Positions 10,938 through 22,029 of a DNA stretch of 64,000 nt are shown here, one piece after another (positions within the stretch are counted from its first letter, which is position 1; every line of letters starts with the position of its first letter). The stretch comes from Pictodentalium vernedei. Taxonomy: Eukaryota; Mollusca; Scaphopoda; Dentaliida; Dentaliidae. A program made the translations under genes and the position numbers. The notes under the pieces are model-generated. The model was given only the letters and a program-made list of their open reading frames with translations, did not search any database and was not told where the DNA came from. Location: positions 180,072,350-180,136,349 of the forward strand of contig CM062297.1 in NCBI GenBank assembly GCA_031216915.1. The letters run 5' to 3'.

Positions 10938-11178
10938 TTAACCCTTAGAGGCCTACTTCCAACTTTGACGACCTCAGAACAGGTGCCCCCTTAACATGCC
11001 ATCATGAGGAGGTCCTGTTGACAACAGACAAATTAGGTAGGCAGTGGATTCTAGTCAAGTCTTGGCAGCCTGTGATGGCAGCCAAGACTTAACTAGAAAT
11101 CACTGCTAAGCCATTAGACACAAAGAGACCGTGGAATGGTGAGAATTCAGGACACTTGCCCAGGCCCTTAAGGGTTAA
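10938..11178. mobile_element. Family E TTAA-flanked MITE, copy E1
   Basis: It starts TTAACCCTTAGAGGCCTACT and ends AGGCCCTTAAGGGTTAA. The core palindrome is AGTCAAGTCTTGGCAGCC and its complement. It is non-coding and sits at a TTAA inside the 68-bp minisatellite. Confidence 0.8.
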
Positions 11179-11446
11179 ACTATATCTTCAAGTGATTATT
11201 TAAAATTGATGAACTTTGGAGAAAAACAGGGTACACACAAGGGTTAAACTATATTCTTGAGTGATTATTTTAAATTAATAGAATTCTGAGAAAAACAGGT
11301 TTCCTTAAAGGGTTAAACTATATTCTTGAGTGATTATTTTAAATTAATGAATTCTGGGAAAGACGGTTCCCACAAGGGTTAAACTATACTCTTGAGTGAT
11401 AAATTAAAATTAATGAAATTCTGAGAAAAACAGGCCTCCACAAGGG

Positions 11447-11694
11447 TTAACCCTTTACCCAATGAATCGCGACATCCGCTTGTGTAATATGTAAATTCAG
11501 CAGCTGAAGAAAAATGATTTTTCACAAAATTTCAACAAAACCATATTATGTGACCCCCTCTTTGGAACGAGCCCATCGAGCTCATTCCAATGGGGGTCAC
11601 ATGATATGGTTTTGTTGGAATGTTTTGAATAATTTTGTAAACTGATTTTAAAAATAATATATTTTTATATCGTCTGCATTGGGTAAAAGGTTAA
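11447..11694. mobile_element. Family B piggyBac-like MITE, copy B3
   Basis: It starts TTAACCCTTTACCCAATGAA and ends TTGGGTAAAAGGTTAA. The core is TGTGACCCCCTCTTTGGAAC, GAGCCCATCGAGCTC and the near complement. It is inserted at a minisatellite TTAA. Confidence 0.85.
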
Positions 11695-12116
11695 ACTATA
11701 TTCTTGAGTGATTAATTAAAATTAATAGAATTCTGAGACAAACAGGGTTCCCACAAGGGTTAAACTATATTCTTGAGTGATTAATTAAAACTAATGAAAT
11801 TCTGAGGAAAACAGGGTTTGCACAGGAGTTAAACTGTATCCTTGAGTGATTATTTAAAATTAATGAAATTCTGAGAAAAGCAGGGTTTCTGCATCTCCTT
11901 GAATTCCTTGAATGGCCTTGAATTTAGAAATCTCTTGCCAAGAATGTGGAAGATCCTAGAAAATTTAAAAATGAGACATTGGGCAGCTGATGACAATTTT
12001 GGCAATATTCAGCTTTCTTCATGATAACTGGTGAGTTGCGAATTTTGAGAACATATCTTCTCTATCAAGCAGAATGAGAATCATGTATTAAATTTAGATG
12101 AGATGATTATTATTAT

Positions 12117-12259
12117 CCCTGAAGGGGGTGGGTGTTAGATGGGGAAATCTCACCTGGAGTAGGATATTTGGGCCAGTCACAAGGCATGCCGAGTGTCTGG
12201 GTCAAATATCTTGTACTGGCGGTGAGATTTCCACATCTCACACCCGCCCCCATCAGGGA
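12117..12259. repeat. Imperfect palindrome of about 140 bp
   Basis: The outer arms are CCCTGAAGGGGGTGGGTGT and ACACCCGCCCCCATCAGGG. Inner arms follow: GGAAATCTCACC pairs with GGTGAGATTTCC and GGATATTTG with CAAATATC. It is probably a MITE with its own sequence family. Confidence 0.65.
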
Positions 12260-12689
12260 TAATTTTTCTCCCCTCATCAAAACACTTGACATCATCAAGT
12301 AATTCAGTGGCACATGCAGTTATATCAAACAATTTTGTTGTCCATTTCTGAAAAAAAATGATTTGCGTATCGGAAAGAGTGCACAAAATTTATGTATATA
12401 CCACAGGTATATACCACAAAATTAAATTCCCACACCAGCAAGACAGGGGTTAAAGATTTACAGTGAAATGAACATTGATACAGTCTGATGACGTCAGTCA
12501 GATGCGTGCATCAGTTGATTATTATCCATCAATTATTTCTATTTTCTTCGACAAACATTCATCTCCTAATATTTCTGAAATGTGATGCTATGTTGTTTGT
12601 TTACAGAAGAATGTGCGATGATTAAATAGTTTGTGCGCTCATTAAATATGCTAATAAATCTGTCACATGTGTCATGTGAGATAGATATC

Positions 12690-12950
12690 TACAGTACGTG
12701 GAGAGTGGATTGTAACTAAATCACCTGCAGAGTGGAGTTATCACCCAAGCTATAACTTTCAAATTTTGTACATATCGACAAAAAACACAAGCAATGTTTC
12801 AGCCAATGGACCTCCGGGTTTAACCCGGAGGTCCATTGGCTGAAACTTTGCTTGGGCTGGTTATGCTTTGCAACAAATTTGCAATTATTGCTTGGGTGGA
12901 ATCTCCACTCTGCGGGTGATTTAGTGATAATACACTTTCCACGTACTGTA
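12690..12950. mobile_element. Family H palindromic MITE, copy H1
   Basis: The termini are TACAGTACGTGGAGAGTGG and its complement CCACTTTCCACGTACTGTA, at a TA target. The core palindrome is AGCCAATGGACCTCCGGG, TTTAA and the complement. Two tandem relatives lie at 27695-28212. The flanks ATGTGAGATAG and TCTCACAT are also partly complementary. Confidence 0.8.
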
Positions 12951-13325
12951 TCTCACATGGCCTTCTCACATGAGACACGCATATCTTGCATAGGAAGTGG
13001 GTGGGGGGGGGAGGGGGGTGGGAGAAAATGTTATCTGTTATTCAGAATGTATTACTGAATAGAAGTTCCCTTGGCTTACACATCCATGTAACTATGTCTA
13101 TCTTTTTGGAGGATGGCTCCCTTCTTTTGAACTCGGATACATTTTTGAAGATCTTTGAATTTTCTTGGCTTTTTCTCCATTAATATGCCTACAGATATTG
13201 TGAAAAGATCCTGGAAATTTCTTTCTTTAACTACTTATTTAAGTTCAGGAACCAAGGAGTAATGCATGCATTTGTATATGCTTCCTTGCCTATTCTGATT
13301 GTTGGCAATGGAACATGAAATTTGG
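12951..13325. other. Unassigned intron sequence
   Basis: There is a G-rich run at 12995-13020 and no recognisable gene. Confidence 0.4.
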
Positions 13326-13553
13326 TTAACACTTAAGGGCGAGGACAAGTGTTCTGAATGTCCACCAGCCGACAGCTTCTGTATGTCCAGTGGCTTAGCA
13401 GTGATTTCTAGTTAAGTTTTGGCTGCCTCATGACTTAACTAAAAACCACTGCCTCCCTAATTTGTCTGTTGCCAACTGGATCTCCACATGATGACATGTT
13501 AACGGCACCTGTTCTGAGGTCTCAAAAGTTGTAAATAGGCCACTAAGGGTTAA
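13326..13553. mobile_element. Family E TTAA-flanked MITE, copy E2
   Basis: TTAA lies at both ends (TTAACACTTAAGGGC and CCACTAAGGGTTAA). The core is AGTTAAGTTTTGGCTGCC and its near complement. It is in the opposite orientation to E1. Confidence 0.75.
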
Positions 13554-13664
13554 AGTTGGATGACACTTGGGATTAACCATTCACCCACCCAAATAGCAGA
13601 CACTTGTATAAGATTTGCTCAGTTACTGACATAATTACCAGTATTATACAGGTAGGTAGGGCTG

Positions 13665-14168
13665 CACGATATTCAAAACTGAATATTAGTACCACAATCA
13701 AGAGTTAAGGCATCACAGTCAGAACGAATTAGCATGCCTTGATGATGCGGTTCGAAAAACCTTTACCCAACGCAGACGATATCAAAATGTATTATTTTAA
13801 AAATTAGTTTATCACATTTTCCCCCAAATTTTCTACAAAACAATATCATGTGACCCCTCATTGGAATGAGCTCCATGAGCTCGTTCCAATGAGGGGTCAC
13901 ATGATAAAGTTTTGTTGAACTTTTTGAAAATTATTTTTTTCAACTGCTGAAATTGTATATAACGTGAGCACATGCAGACAATTCCTTGGGTAAAGGGATA
14001 ATATTATTCATTCGAGGCTACAGTTAAAAAACTCAAGACATCTTGAAAATTAAATTGTGGGTAAATAAACTATGATGATAAACCGATATTTTTGTAACTA
14101 CACCGGTATTCAATCGATATTGGTTTGAATACCGGTATATATCGGTTTATCGATATATTGTGCAGCCT
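13665..14168. mobile_element. Composite element O1 carrying a family B insert
   Basis: The outer ends are GGGCTGCACGATATTCAAA and TATCGATATATTGTGCAGCC, sharing GGCTGCACxATAT inverted ends. Inside the right end, GAATACCGGTATATATCGG forms strong small palindromes. A family B MITE (about 13757-14001, with TGTGACCCCTCATTGGAATG) sits inside. The second composite at 20682-21246 has the same arrangement. Confidence 0.75.
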
Positions 14169-14445
14169 TATATACAGGTACAGATACAAACACTTGCCAA
14201 AAAAAATTCTTGTCGATATTGTCAATCATTGCCTCTATAAAGCTTATGACCCTCTCATTGATATTATCTAAACAAGCTTATTCTAATAATTGGGTCATAA
14301 ACTATGTTTTTGAGACATAAAATTGAGGAATAGAAAAATTTGAAAAGATTTTTTTGTGGATGGTGAGGACCAATTTTGGCCATTATGTTTGGTGAGGTGT
14401 TGAAATATGTGTACATCACTTCCATTTTGTTTTGTATTTTATCAG

Positions 14446-14643
14446 GTGATGAATTCATCTACTGCCATGCTAACAGACACAATATGTAATGGAACAAACC
14501 TTGGAACTCTGTTATTGTTTAATAACACAAAAGTCAATCACAGTGAGATCAGTTCAAAAATATGCTCATTAAATGACAGCACATTAGCCAAATTGACAGA
14601 ACAGATTTTACAGCAGTTAGATGTAGGAAAGCTTGTGCAAAGG
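14446..14643 (+). CDS. ABCA-type transporter, exon c
   Basis: The acceptor is TTTATCAG and the donor GTAAGT at 14644. The exon is exactly 66 codons, phase 0 to 0. The peptide holds DTICNGTNLGTLLLFNNTKV, where ICNGT matches the conserved LCNGS/T motif of ABCA1-type extracellular domains. The end, STLAKLTEQILQQLDVGKLV, corresponds to the helical segment after it. Five N-glycosylation sequons can be read (NSS, NGT, NNT, NHS, NDS), fitting a luminal or extracellular location. The exon limits match the domain positions expected from the family. Confidence 0.88.
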
Positions 14644-14699
14644 GTAAGTTGAGATTTAGAATAAGAAAAACTATACTATATGAACATTATTGGTTAAGA

Positions 14700-14850
14700 T
14701 ATAGAGGATATGGAATGAGTGTTTTTCTCATATAATGTTTATGAAACGAGTCTAAGAATTTTCCGTTTTGGCGAGCCTCTGGCGAGCCCAAACAGAAAAT
14801 CTGGACGAGTTTCATAAATGTTATATGAGAAAAACACTCATTTCATCTTT
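14700..14850. repeat. Long imperfect hairpin
   Basis: GAATGAGTGTTTTTCTCATA, then ATGTTTATGAAACGAGTC, is mirrored by GACGAGTTTCATAAATGTTA, then TATGAGAAAAACACTCATTT. The loop GGCGAGCCTCTGGCGAGCC contains a 9-base direct repeat. It is probably the left part of a larger transposon. A fragment, GGACGAGTCATATGATAAAA, recurs at 15413. Confidence 0.65.
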
Positions 14851-14901
14851 TATTTATCATATGACACACACACTCACAAATTAGCCACTTAGTATGACTT
14901 T

Positions 14902-15121
14902 TTAACCCATCGCCTAACTTGAGTTGCAGACGGCACTTGGAAAAAACATCCTCGTATAACTAAAAATTTTCATTTTTTGCTTCCAAAACATAGGTTATGA
15001 CCCCTTATTGGAACGAGCTCGTCAAGCTCATTCCAATGAGGGGTCATAACCTATGTTTTGGGAGCAAAAAGTAAAAATATAAAAAAAATGAATGGTGTTT
15101 TTCTTGTAGGTAAAAGATTAA
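14902..15121. mobile_element. Family C piggyBac-like MITE, copy C1
   Basis: It is bounded by TTAACCCATCGCCTAACTTG and GTAGGTAAAAGATTAA. The core palindrome is ACATAGGTTATGACCCCTTA, then TTGGAACGAGCTCGTC, then the complement. Its centre is shared with family B while the arms differ. Confidence 0.82.
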
Positions 15122-15176
15122 TACAATATAACCCACTCTAAATAGGACCGATAACGTAAATTCTCCCTCCTGAAAT

Positions 15177-15352
15177 TAGGCAAATGTCACCCAGTTGTAT
15201 TTTGTTTAGCCAATCAAATTGACCAGTTTTGAACTTGACCAATGAAAGCTCCCAACTCTAATTATGCAAATTATGACAATGTGGCCCAGTTGTATTTTGT
15301 TCAGCCAATCAAATTGTCTAGTTTTGAAATTGACCAATGAAATTGACGGAAG
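15177..15352 (+). repeat. Direct repeat, two units of about 108 bp
   Basis: CCCAGTTGTATTTTGTTTAG, CCAATCAAATTG and GACCAATGAAA occur twice, at about 15190-15250 and 15285-15345, with few differences. Each contains two CCAAT-type words. There is no evidence of a gene beside them. Confidence 0.7.
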
Positions 15353-15865
15353 GCTTTATTTATCACTAATTAATATGAAAACAAAATATCAAATGTTTTA
15401 AAGTGAACAAAATGGACGAGTCATATGATAAAATCCTCATAGCAACACAGCAGAGACACATTTCAAATCCTCATTATTGGCTCAAATCGAATACTGAATC
15501 AAATCCAGCAAAAGATTTGAATTGAATCTGTTTCTGTGGCAAATAACCTGTTAAAAAGCTTTATGGGGAATTCTCTGCCTTGTATATTCAAAATACATTG
15601 ATCAGCAAAGACACAAATGGACATTGGAGTCATCAATTCTTCAGCATTTTTGCTCTATCATAAAGAAAGAGGAAGAATCTAAGATGAAACAGGTAATTGC
15701 AAGTCCGTACTATGACATAGTTTGTAATGTCAAGTTCAAAGCAGAGCTGATTAAGAGGTATTCAAGATAGTCCATCACAATTTCATCCAACATTAACACA
15801 GTTGAATAGTGCCAGTAAACACCACCTTCTTTGCCTATTAATGAGGAGTAACTCTACACTCTAAA

Positions 15866-15957
15866 ATCAGTTGGGTTAAAAATCAACCCAAATCAACAGG
15901 GTTGAGTGAATATGAACCCAACTGATTTGGGTTAATTTTTAACCCAACTGATTCATC
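15866..15957. repeat. Compound palindrome of AACCCAA / TTGGGTT words
   Basis: AATCAGTTGGGTTAAAAATC, AACCCAAATCAACAGGG and TTTTTAACCCAACTGATT form overlapping inverted repeats. It is probably a miniature element. Confidence 0.6.
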
Positions 15958-15989
15958 AACATGAAACCACGAAGGAAACTGCAAGATAG

Positions 15990-16840
15990 TAACCAATTTC
16001 CATGGTAGTAGTTTTCTGTCAATCTTGGCTGCTAATATTGGCAGCCAAAACTTGACTGAACATCACTGATAAGCCTCTTGACTTGCAGGTATAAAGTGGT
16101 GTAATTTGTAGAAAATTGTGGAGGCCCTTAACTGCTTGAGTGTGAGAAGTCCATATTTTGCCTCTTTTGAAAAGTGCTCAGTTGAAAGTGTTAATTTTCC
16201 ATGGATGTGAATCATATCTTAGAAGTAACATTTATTTTTTTTTCATATAGATTTGCCTTGTCCCAATTTATTGGAGAGTGCCTATAGGCACTATCCAATA
16301 AATTGTTACAAGGGAAACCCACATACAGGGCTGCTGAGAGAGCAGGGGAAGTGGTAACCCCAGGGTCCAGCATTGTTGAGGCCCATTAATGGCCCCCAGG
16401 TACAGGCCTCACACCTCTGAAACAGCAGTCCTTCACTAAAATGCATAAACAAATGGTGTAAAGGTGGTCTATTGAAACCGGTTCCCACCAGCTCAACTTG
16501 TAGTAAACATTTCATCTACATATGAAAACCCACAAATTTGTCCAATGAAGTGATTCAAGTAAACCAAGGAAACCTTTGACACCTGAAGAATGAAAATTTT
16601 CTTCCGGCTATGAGAGGGATCCACACCCTCTTGTGTTCTCCTCCATCTTGCTTCTTTGCAGCTTGGATGATGCATTGTGCATCATGTGGGTCCCTCCGTA
16701 CAAACTGTCCCAGGGCCAATATTCCTCCCAATGACCTGCCCGCATGAACCAATTCTAACAACCAGAAAATTAATCTAGCACTCTACCTGTTTAGGGTAAG
16801 AAATTATTTTCACTGGAGAAGTATCACATCTGTTGCAAAA
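15990..16840. other. Intron with E remnant and hairpin, no gene
   Basis: A family E remnant at 16010-16140 keeps TTGGCTGCTAATATTGGCAG. A hairpin at about 16255-16315 has CCCAATTTATTGGAGAGTGC and the complement around TATAG. Half of this hairpin recurs at 19508-19532. No coding sequence is supported. Confidence 0.45.
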
Positions 16841-16845
16841 TAATA

Positions 16846-17086
16846 TTAACCCTTTGAACACTGGTGGTATCTTCCATGCCAGTTAAATGGCAGAAATTGG
16901 AAGAGTCCATATCCATCATTTGTGGGTAGAGCAATTAATATTTTCAACCTACAGTCTTCAGGCTGCACATTGAAAATATTAATTGTTCTACCACACATTT
17001 TCACTTAGTAGCCATCCTACTTAATGAAATTATGACGTATTGCATTCCTGGACTGGAAAAGCGGCCTCTCATGTTGAAAGAGTTAA
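16846..17086. mobile_element. Family D piggyBac-like MITE, copy D4
   Basis: It is bounded by TTAACCCTTTGAACACTGG and GTTGAAAGAGTTAA. The core TTTTCAACCTACAG pairs imperfectly with CTGCACATTGAAAA. Confidence 0.8.
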
Positions 17087-17535
17087 TAGGTTTTTTCTAA
17101 GGTTAATCTTTTCATTTAAGAATGTCCTAAAACAAAACTAGTGTCCCTTTCATAAAGCTTATAATTTAATTTCATGTCACTTTGATGTTACAGCTTGAGG
17201 TCCTCAAATTCCTTGGTAGTTCAGGAATTCAGAAATGAATTTTCAAGGCCCTGACAATGGTATCTGAACCAAACAAATCTTTAAAAGTGCTTTAAAAATT
17301 GATTTGGTTTGGCTGATCCTTTTGTTGTAGAAGGTTTGCAAATTATTGGCAACAAGACCCAGCAGAAATACATTTTCAAGCCCATAAAAATACTTGAAAA
17401 ATGGGCTCTTAACCCAAAATGTAATTGCAGGTGCTTTAAAAATGTTACTGTATGCCAGTACTCTTGTTGTAGACATTTTAAATAGTCTAGTCAAGTGGTG
17501 CCAGTAGAAACATTATGTTGTATTGATGATGTAAA

Positions 17536-17636
17536 TATAGAATATACCCATAGTAGCTTGGTGTACCAAATGTTCACCACGAGTGGTAAACATTTGGTAC
17601 ACCAAGCTACTTTGGGTGTATTTTATTTATACCATG
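17536..17636. repeat. Near-perfect hairpin of about 100 bp
   Basis: ATAGTAGCTTGGTGTACCAA, ATGTTCACCAC and GAGTGGTAAACATTTGGTAC, then ACCAAGCTACT, pair over more than 35 bases. No flanking target repeat could be fixed. Confidence 0.65.
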
Positions 17637-18414
17637 ATCATCAGATTATTAAGTGTCGCTAGTATTTTTTCTCGATTTTACTGAGCAGCAGATGTACATA
17701 CATGTGCATTTGATTTTGTTTACATGAGCACTGGTGGGCGGTACTTCCGCTGTCAATTTTATCGCCGAAACGAAATGGAAAAATAAACTCATAAATCATG
17801 GGGTCTTTTCCATTTTAATAACATAATAACATACTTTTTCGAGTTATGGATGCTTTATTAACATGGGACAATGCTTGTTTATTAATTTTTGGTGTCTTCT
17901 GAGGTAAACTCATATAAAATGTAATAAATAATTGCCACTTTCATTTCACTCTTCATGAGGCGGCAAGCGATAAATTTAGACAAGTTTCCATTCAGATTGA
18001 AGTCACCAATGGTAAATTTGGGTGCAGTTCCACTGCAAGTGTAAAGTTTAACTATTGAAATCCCATTGCTGGTGTGTTCACCACAGTTGATGTGTAAAGC
18101 TAAAATTTATGTCATAGGCTTTTTATATATAGTAGAATAGGTAATCATGATGTAAAAGGAATTTGACCAATCTTGTTGACTGAGCTCTGTGAAACAAGAT
18201 ATAAATAGTTCAGTTATCAGTTCTGCGTGAAAATAGTTCCAATCAAAGAAATGCTAACAATACTTGAAACAGGGCAATTTTTTTTTTCTTGAGCAATGCC
18301 CTTGCAAGTTCATAAATTGGTTTCACAACATCATTGGAAATAGTTGTTTAAATGCCTTTGTTATTTATTTAATCAATTATATCTTGTCTGAGCTCTGTCA
18401 AACAAGATATAAAT
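17637..18414. other. Intron with family A core remnants
   Basis: Two solitary family A cores remain (GAGCTCTGTGAAACAAGAT near 18183 and TATATCTTGTCTGAGCTCTG near 18378). Otherwise nothing is recognised. Confidence 0.4.
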
Positions 18415-18415
18415 A

Positions 18416-18585
18416 GAGAGTAATCGCTTGACTGGACTGGTTACATGAAATAATTGATGAGAGGTGAGGGATGTTGTACAAACACGAGTGCGTGAATGTG
18501 CACAAGTATTTTACAATATAGTCACTCGCCCTCGAATGAATTATTTCACATAACCAGTCCAGGCAAGCGATTACTCTGTTTCTTA
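18416..18585. repeat. Long-arm inverted repeat
   Basis: AGAGTAATCGCTTGACTGGA, then CTGGTTACATGAAATAATT, pairs with AATTATTTCACATAACCAGT, then CCAGGCAAGCGATTACTCT. A spacer of about 90 bp lies between, rich in small palindromic words such as CACGAGTGCGTGAATGTGC. Confidence 0.65.
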
Positions 18586-18614
18586 CTTTTCTTTATTAAC
18601 GATAATTATTTTAT

Positions 18615-18846
18615 TTAACCCTTTATCTAACAACGTAATGGCCAAAACCGGCCAGCACTATTCTCAAAAATTGGCAATTAATTTTCATTATTTTTTTTAT
18701 TTTTTGTCTCTAAAACATAGGTTATGACCGAGCTCGTTCCAATGAGGAGTCATAACCTATGTTTTTGAGACAAAAAATTAAAATAATAGTTATTCAAGAA
18801 TTTTTTTTTCAAGTGTTATCTGCTTTTCATGTAATTAAAGGGTTAA
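18615..18846. mobile_element. Family C piggyBac-like MITE, copy C2
   Basis: It is bounded by TTAACCCTTTATCTAACAAC and TTAAAGGGTTAA. The core has one arm of AACATAGGTTATGACC but is shortened at the turn (GAGCTCGTTCCAATGAGG), so the palindrome is asymmetric. Confidence 0.82.
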
Positions 18847-19149
18847 AAAAACAAAAAAAAACAATGAAGTCCCCATTACACCCAAGGCAAAGCATCTTCG
18901 TTTGCGCGCACAGATACATGACACAATTGTTGATTGCATAATTCACTTGTGAAGTTATCGTTTATAATCAAACCCGGAAATCCCAGTAAATCACACTTTG
19001 GAAAATAATATCAGTTTATCATAGAATTCAGGAAAAATTACCTTAATCTTTATTAGCTGAATACTCTGTTGACTGGTTGAGTGCTAGAAAACACTATCAG
19101 GGTACTACCGAAAATTGCTGAAATCCACTTCAGTGTGTGCATTAGCTTG

Positions 19150-19420
19150 TTATCCCCCACCAAACTGAATTTTGCAGGGATCTAATGATGGGGTCCGTTC
19201 ATTTGTCCATTCATCCATACATCCGTCCATTCATCTGTTTGTCCATCTGTCCATCCATAACAACTTTAGACCACTGTATCTTGGTAAGTGCATGTCAGAT
19301 TTGAATGATCTTTGGTGGGCTGATGGGCCATCATGGGGCCAGAACTAACAGGTTTTGTCCAATAATTTTTTTCTACAGTTATGGGCCTTTTTCGACTTTT
19401 TTCAACTCAGAAAATTTCAC
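19150..19420 (+). repeat. Interspersed repeat with TCCATCCAT block
   Basis: TTATCCCCCACCAAACT leads into a run of CCATTCATC, CATCCGTCC and CATCCATAAC. AACTTTAGACCACTGTATCT and a TTGAATGATCTTTGGT segment follow. A sister copy is at 39955-40240 in the same order. Both have the layout of the GCTCACCTGA and TATTAGTCCCC elements: a pyrimidine simple repeat followed by a conserved, protein-like but non-coding stretch. Confidence 0.6.
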
Positions 19421-19602
19421 TTTTTTATGGTTTCTGGATGATAACGTTAGTAGTGTAACCTTGTTATTTGCACAGTAGTAGAAAAAATATGTTCATATAA
19501 AATTGTTTTGTTACAATTTATTGGAGAGTGCCAACAAAAAACAAAACAATTATTTATTAGCAAAATCTTGCTAAACGAAGGCTCACCTTCCTGGTAGTAT
19601 GT

Positions 19603-20024
19603 TACAGTGGAACCCTGTTAATTGAATAACCACTTTGCTAATGAAAAAATATTCACTTAACAGGGATTGTGTCACTTCCCTGTATTCTAGAGATAATCTT
19701 ATTATTTATTCTATTATATCTTGTTTGACAGAGCTCCATGCGCTCTGTCCAACAAGATATAATAGAGTAAATGCCTGTATTGGATGTACTGGTGGCCAAA
19801 TAGGTCTATAAACAAAGACAAACTGGGAAGAGTCAGAGTAATTTCTCGACAAGTTACAAGATTTTTATTCAATTAACAGGAGTTTACTCAATAACCTATA
19901 TTCAATTAACAGGTCAAATTTGTACTGGGGGTATAGTAAAGGGTTTTGTGTTGGAGAAATTATATTTCATTAGCAGGAGGATTATTCAGTTAAGAGATAT
20001 CCAATTAAGTGGGCCCCACTGCAT
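19603..20024 (-). mobile_element. Family A MITE, copy A4 (reversed)
   Basis: It starts TACAGTGGAACCCTGTTAAT and ends AAGTGGGCCCCACTGCATA. The central palindrome around GACAGAGCTCCATGCGCTCT lies at about 19727-19750. It is intact in length. Confidence 0.8.
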
Positions 20025-20217
20025 AATTGTTACAAAACACCTGAAAAATAATTTAGCACTCTACTAGTTAACTGAATATTTTTTACCTGTGAAGTATCTA
20101 TTCAGTTAACAGGTTTTTGCTGTATTTTGTTGTATTAATGATTTAGGTACACTGATAAGTGTTTGAGACTATTTTTGTGATTGTCAAGTTTATTGACTTC
20201 TCTGTTATCATATTCAG

Positions 20218-20401
20218 TATGTTGAAACCAGTGGCACAGCATTATTTGACTCATCCAACCTGACAGTTGAGGAAGTGAAAGATGTCATAGAGAAAATGAA
20301 GGACGGTGAAAAAGAATTCACTAATCTGTCTGTGAAATTGAGAAACAACACAATAGTTGAAGAGCTAAAGAATGTCTTGAAAAAACCAGAAGCTCTTACA
20401 G
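20218..20401 (+). CDS. ABCA-type transporter, exon d
   Basis: The acceptor is CATATTCAG and the donor GTATTT at 20402. It enters in phase 0 and leaves in phase 1. The peptide includes ALFDSSNLTVEEVKDVIEKM and LSVKLRNNTIVEELKNVL. It has three sequons (NLT, NLS, NNT) and is mostly charged helix. This variable stretch lies between the LCNGT motif and the VVCG motif of ABCA extracellular domains. The assignment depends on phase continuity with exons c and e. Confidence 0.8.
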
Positions 20402-20681
20402 GTATTTAAATGGCTAAACATCTAAGCCTCATTTCTGTCTTCATCTTGTTCATTCCCCATATCTCTGAAGTCAACACAGACTTGAAACTTCAAGTTGCCA
20501 AAAACCTTGCAAACTAGAACCCTGTGAATTGATATTTCTATCCTTGAATTGAATTGGCATCCGATATCAACATTAACTCCAAATGAAATCAGAAACAGTG
20601 CTAAAATTTTTTGTGAAATCTCTTGATATTTTATGAAATTACCTGATTACCATGCATTTCCTTGTGGCTTGCATGTAGAGC

Positions 20682-21246
20682 TGCACCATATTCAAAACTG
20701 AATACCGGTATCGGTATTCAAAAAAATACCACGGTATACCGGTATATCGAAAACTGTTCAGATATATGAACACAAGTACCACTATCGAGACTCGAGGCAT
20801 CACAGTCGGAACGAATTAGCACACATTGATGATGCGGCTTGAAAAACCTTTACCCAACGCAGACGATATCAAAATTTATTATTTTCAAAATGAATTTATC
20901 AGATTTTCCCCCAAGATTTCAACAAAACTATATCATGTGACCCCTCATTGGAACGAGCTCAACGAGCTCGTTCCAATGAGGGGTCACATGATATAGTTTT
21001 GCTGAAATTTTTTAAAATTATTTTTTCAACTGCTGAATTTGTATATTACGAGTGCACAAACAGACGATTCATTGGATAAAGGATAATATTATTCATTCCG
21101 GGCTACAGTTAAAAAACTCACATCTTGAAAATTGTGGGTAAATAAATAATGACGAAAAACCGATGTTTTTGTAATTACACCGGTATTCAATCGATATTGG
21201 TTTGAATACGGGTATATATCGGTTTATCGATATACCGTGCAGCCCT
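20682..21246. mobile_element. Composite element O2 carrying a family B insert
   Basis: It begins near GAGCTGCACCATATTCAAAA and ends TATCGATATACCGTGCAGCC. The family B insert (about 20844-21086) has a perfect core: CATGTGACCCCTCATTGGAA, CGAGCTCAACGAGCTCG and the complement. The B insert sits after the same flanking word (GATGATGCGG then TTGAAAAACC) as in O1. Confidence 0.78.
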
Positions 21247-21463
21247 ACTTGATTGTTCAATGTCAACATGAATCTAAATGGAATTAGAAACAGTGCAAAA
21301 AAGTGTTTGTTAAATCACTTGTTATTTTACTGAATTGCCTAATCAGGGTTCCTGCAGAGCCTTGAAATCCTGGAAAATGTGCCAGAAGGTCTTGAAAAGT
21401 CTTGAATATTCATGAAATAAAAATGCTAATGAAGCACCCAGTCATAACCATATATTTTTAGCT

Positions 21464-21778
21464 GCGACTAGCAGCTCAATAAATGGCAATGTCTGTCTGT
21501 CGATCTGTCTGTCAGTCTGTCGGTCTGTCGGTCTGTCTGTGACCAACGAGTTTCAAAACTCAATAACTTTTGAAATACTTGATGGAATGACTTTATATTT
21601 GGCATGTAAGTGTATCTTATTGATGTCTAGCCACTGTGCAATGCATGTGTTGTTCCAAATATTTTTCTTGGAGTTATGGCTCTTGATGAACTTAGAATTT
21701 TGTGAGATTTCACCACCCGTCGCATCTACGGCGTCGATGTCGCGATTTTTATATAGCAGGGTTTGTGAAGGCATAGTT
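21464..21778 (+). repeat. Interspersed repeat with CTGT run
   Basis: AGCTGCGACTAGCAGCTCAA precedes a CTGTCTGTCGGTCTGTC run at 21491-21540. A stretch beginning GACCAACGAGTTTCAAAACT follows. It is cut at 21779 by a family C MITE. The open frames here run in both strands over the same bases and look like repeat sequence rather than protein. Confidence 0.55.
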
Positions 21779-22029
21779 TTAACCCTTTACCTAACATGAA
21801 AAGCAGATAACACTTGGAAAAAAATTCTTGAATAACTAATTTTTTTTAATTTTTTGTCTCCAAAACATAGGTTATGACCCTTCATTGAAACGAGCTCGAT
21901 GAGCTCGTTCCAACAAGGGATCACAACCTTTGTTTTTGAGACAAAAGATGAAAAAATAATGAAAATTATTTGGTGATTTTTTAGAATATCGCTGGCCGGT
22001 TTTGGCCGTTACTTTGGATAAAGGGTTAA
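21779..22029. mobile_element. Family C piggyBac-like MITE, copy C3
   Basis: It is bounded by TTAACCCTTTACCTAACATG and TTGGATAAAGGGTTAA. The core is AACATAGGTTATGACCCTTC, ATTGAAACGAGCTCGATG and the near complement. Confidence 0.85.

Larger units (their letters stand above)
10868..11890 (+). repeat. 68-bp minisatellite, eight units, split by two TTAA transposons
   Basis: The units begin GGTTAAACTATATTCTTGAG and run through TGATTATTTAAAATTAATGA and TTCTGAGAAAAACAGGGT. Unit starts are near 10868, 11174, 11242, 11310, 11377, 11691, 11758 and 11827. Two transposons interrupt the array, each exactly at the TTAA of a unit's first word: a family E element (10938-11178) after unit 1 and a family B element (11447-11694) after unit 5. 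Confidence 0.85.
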
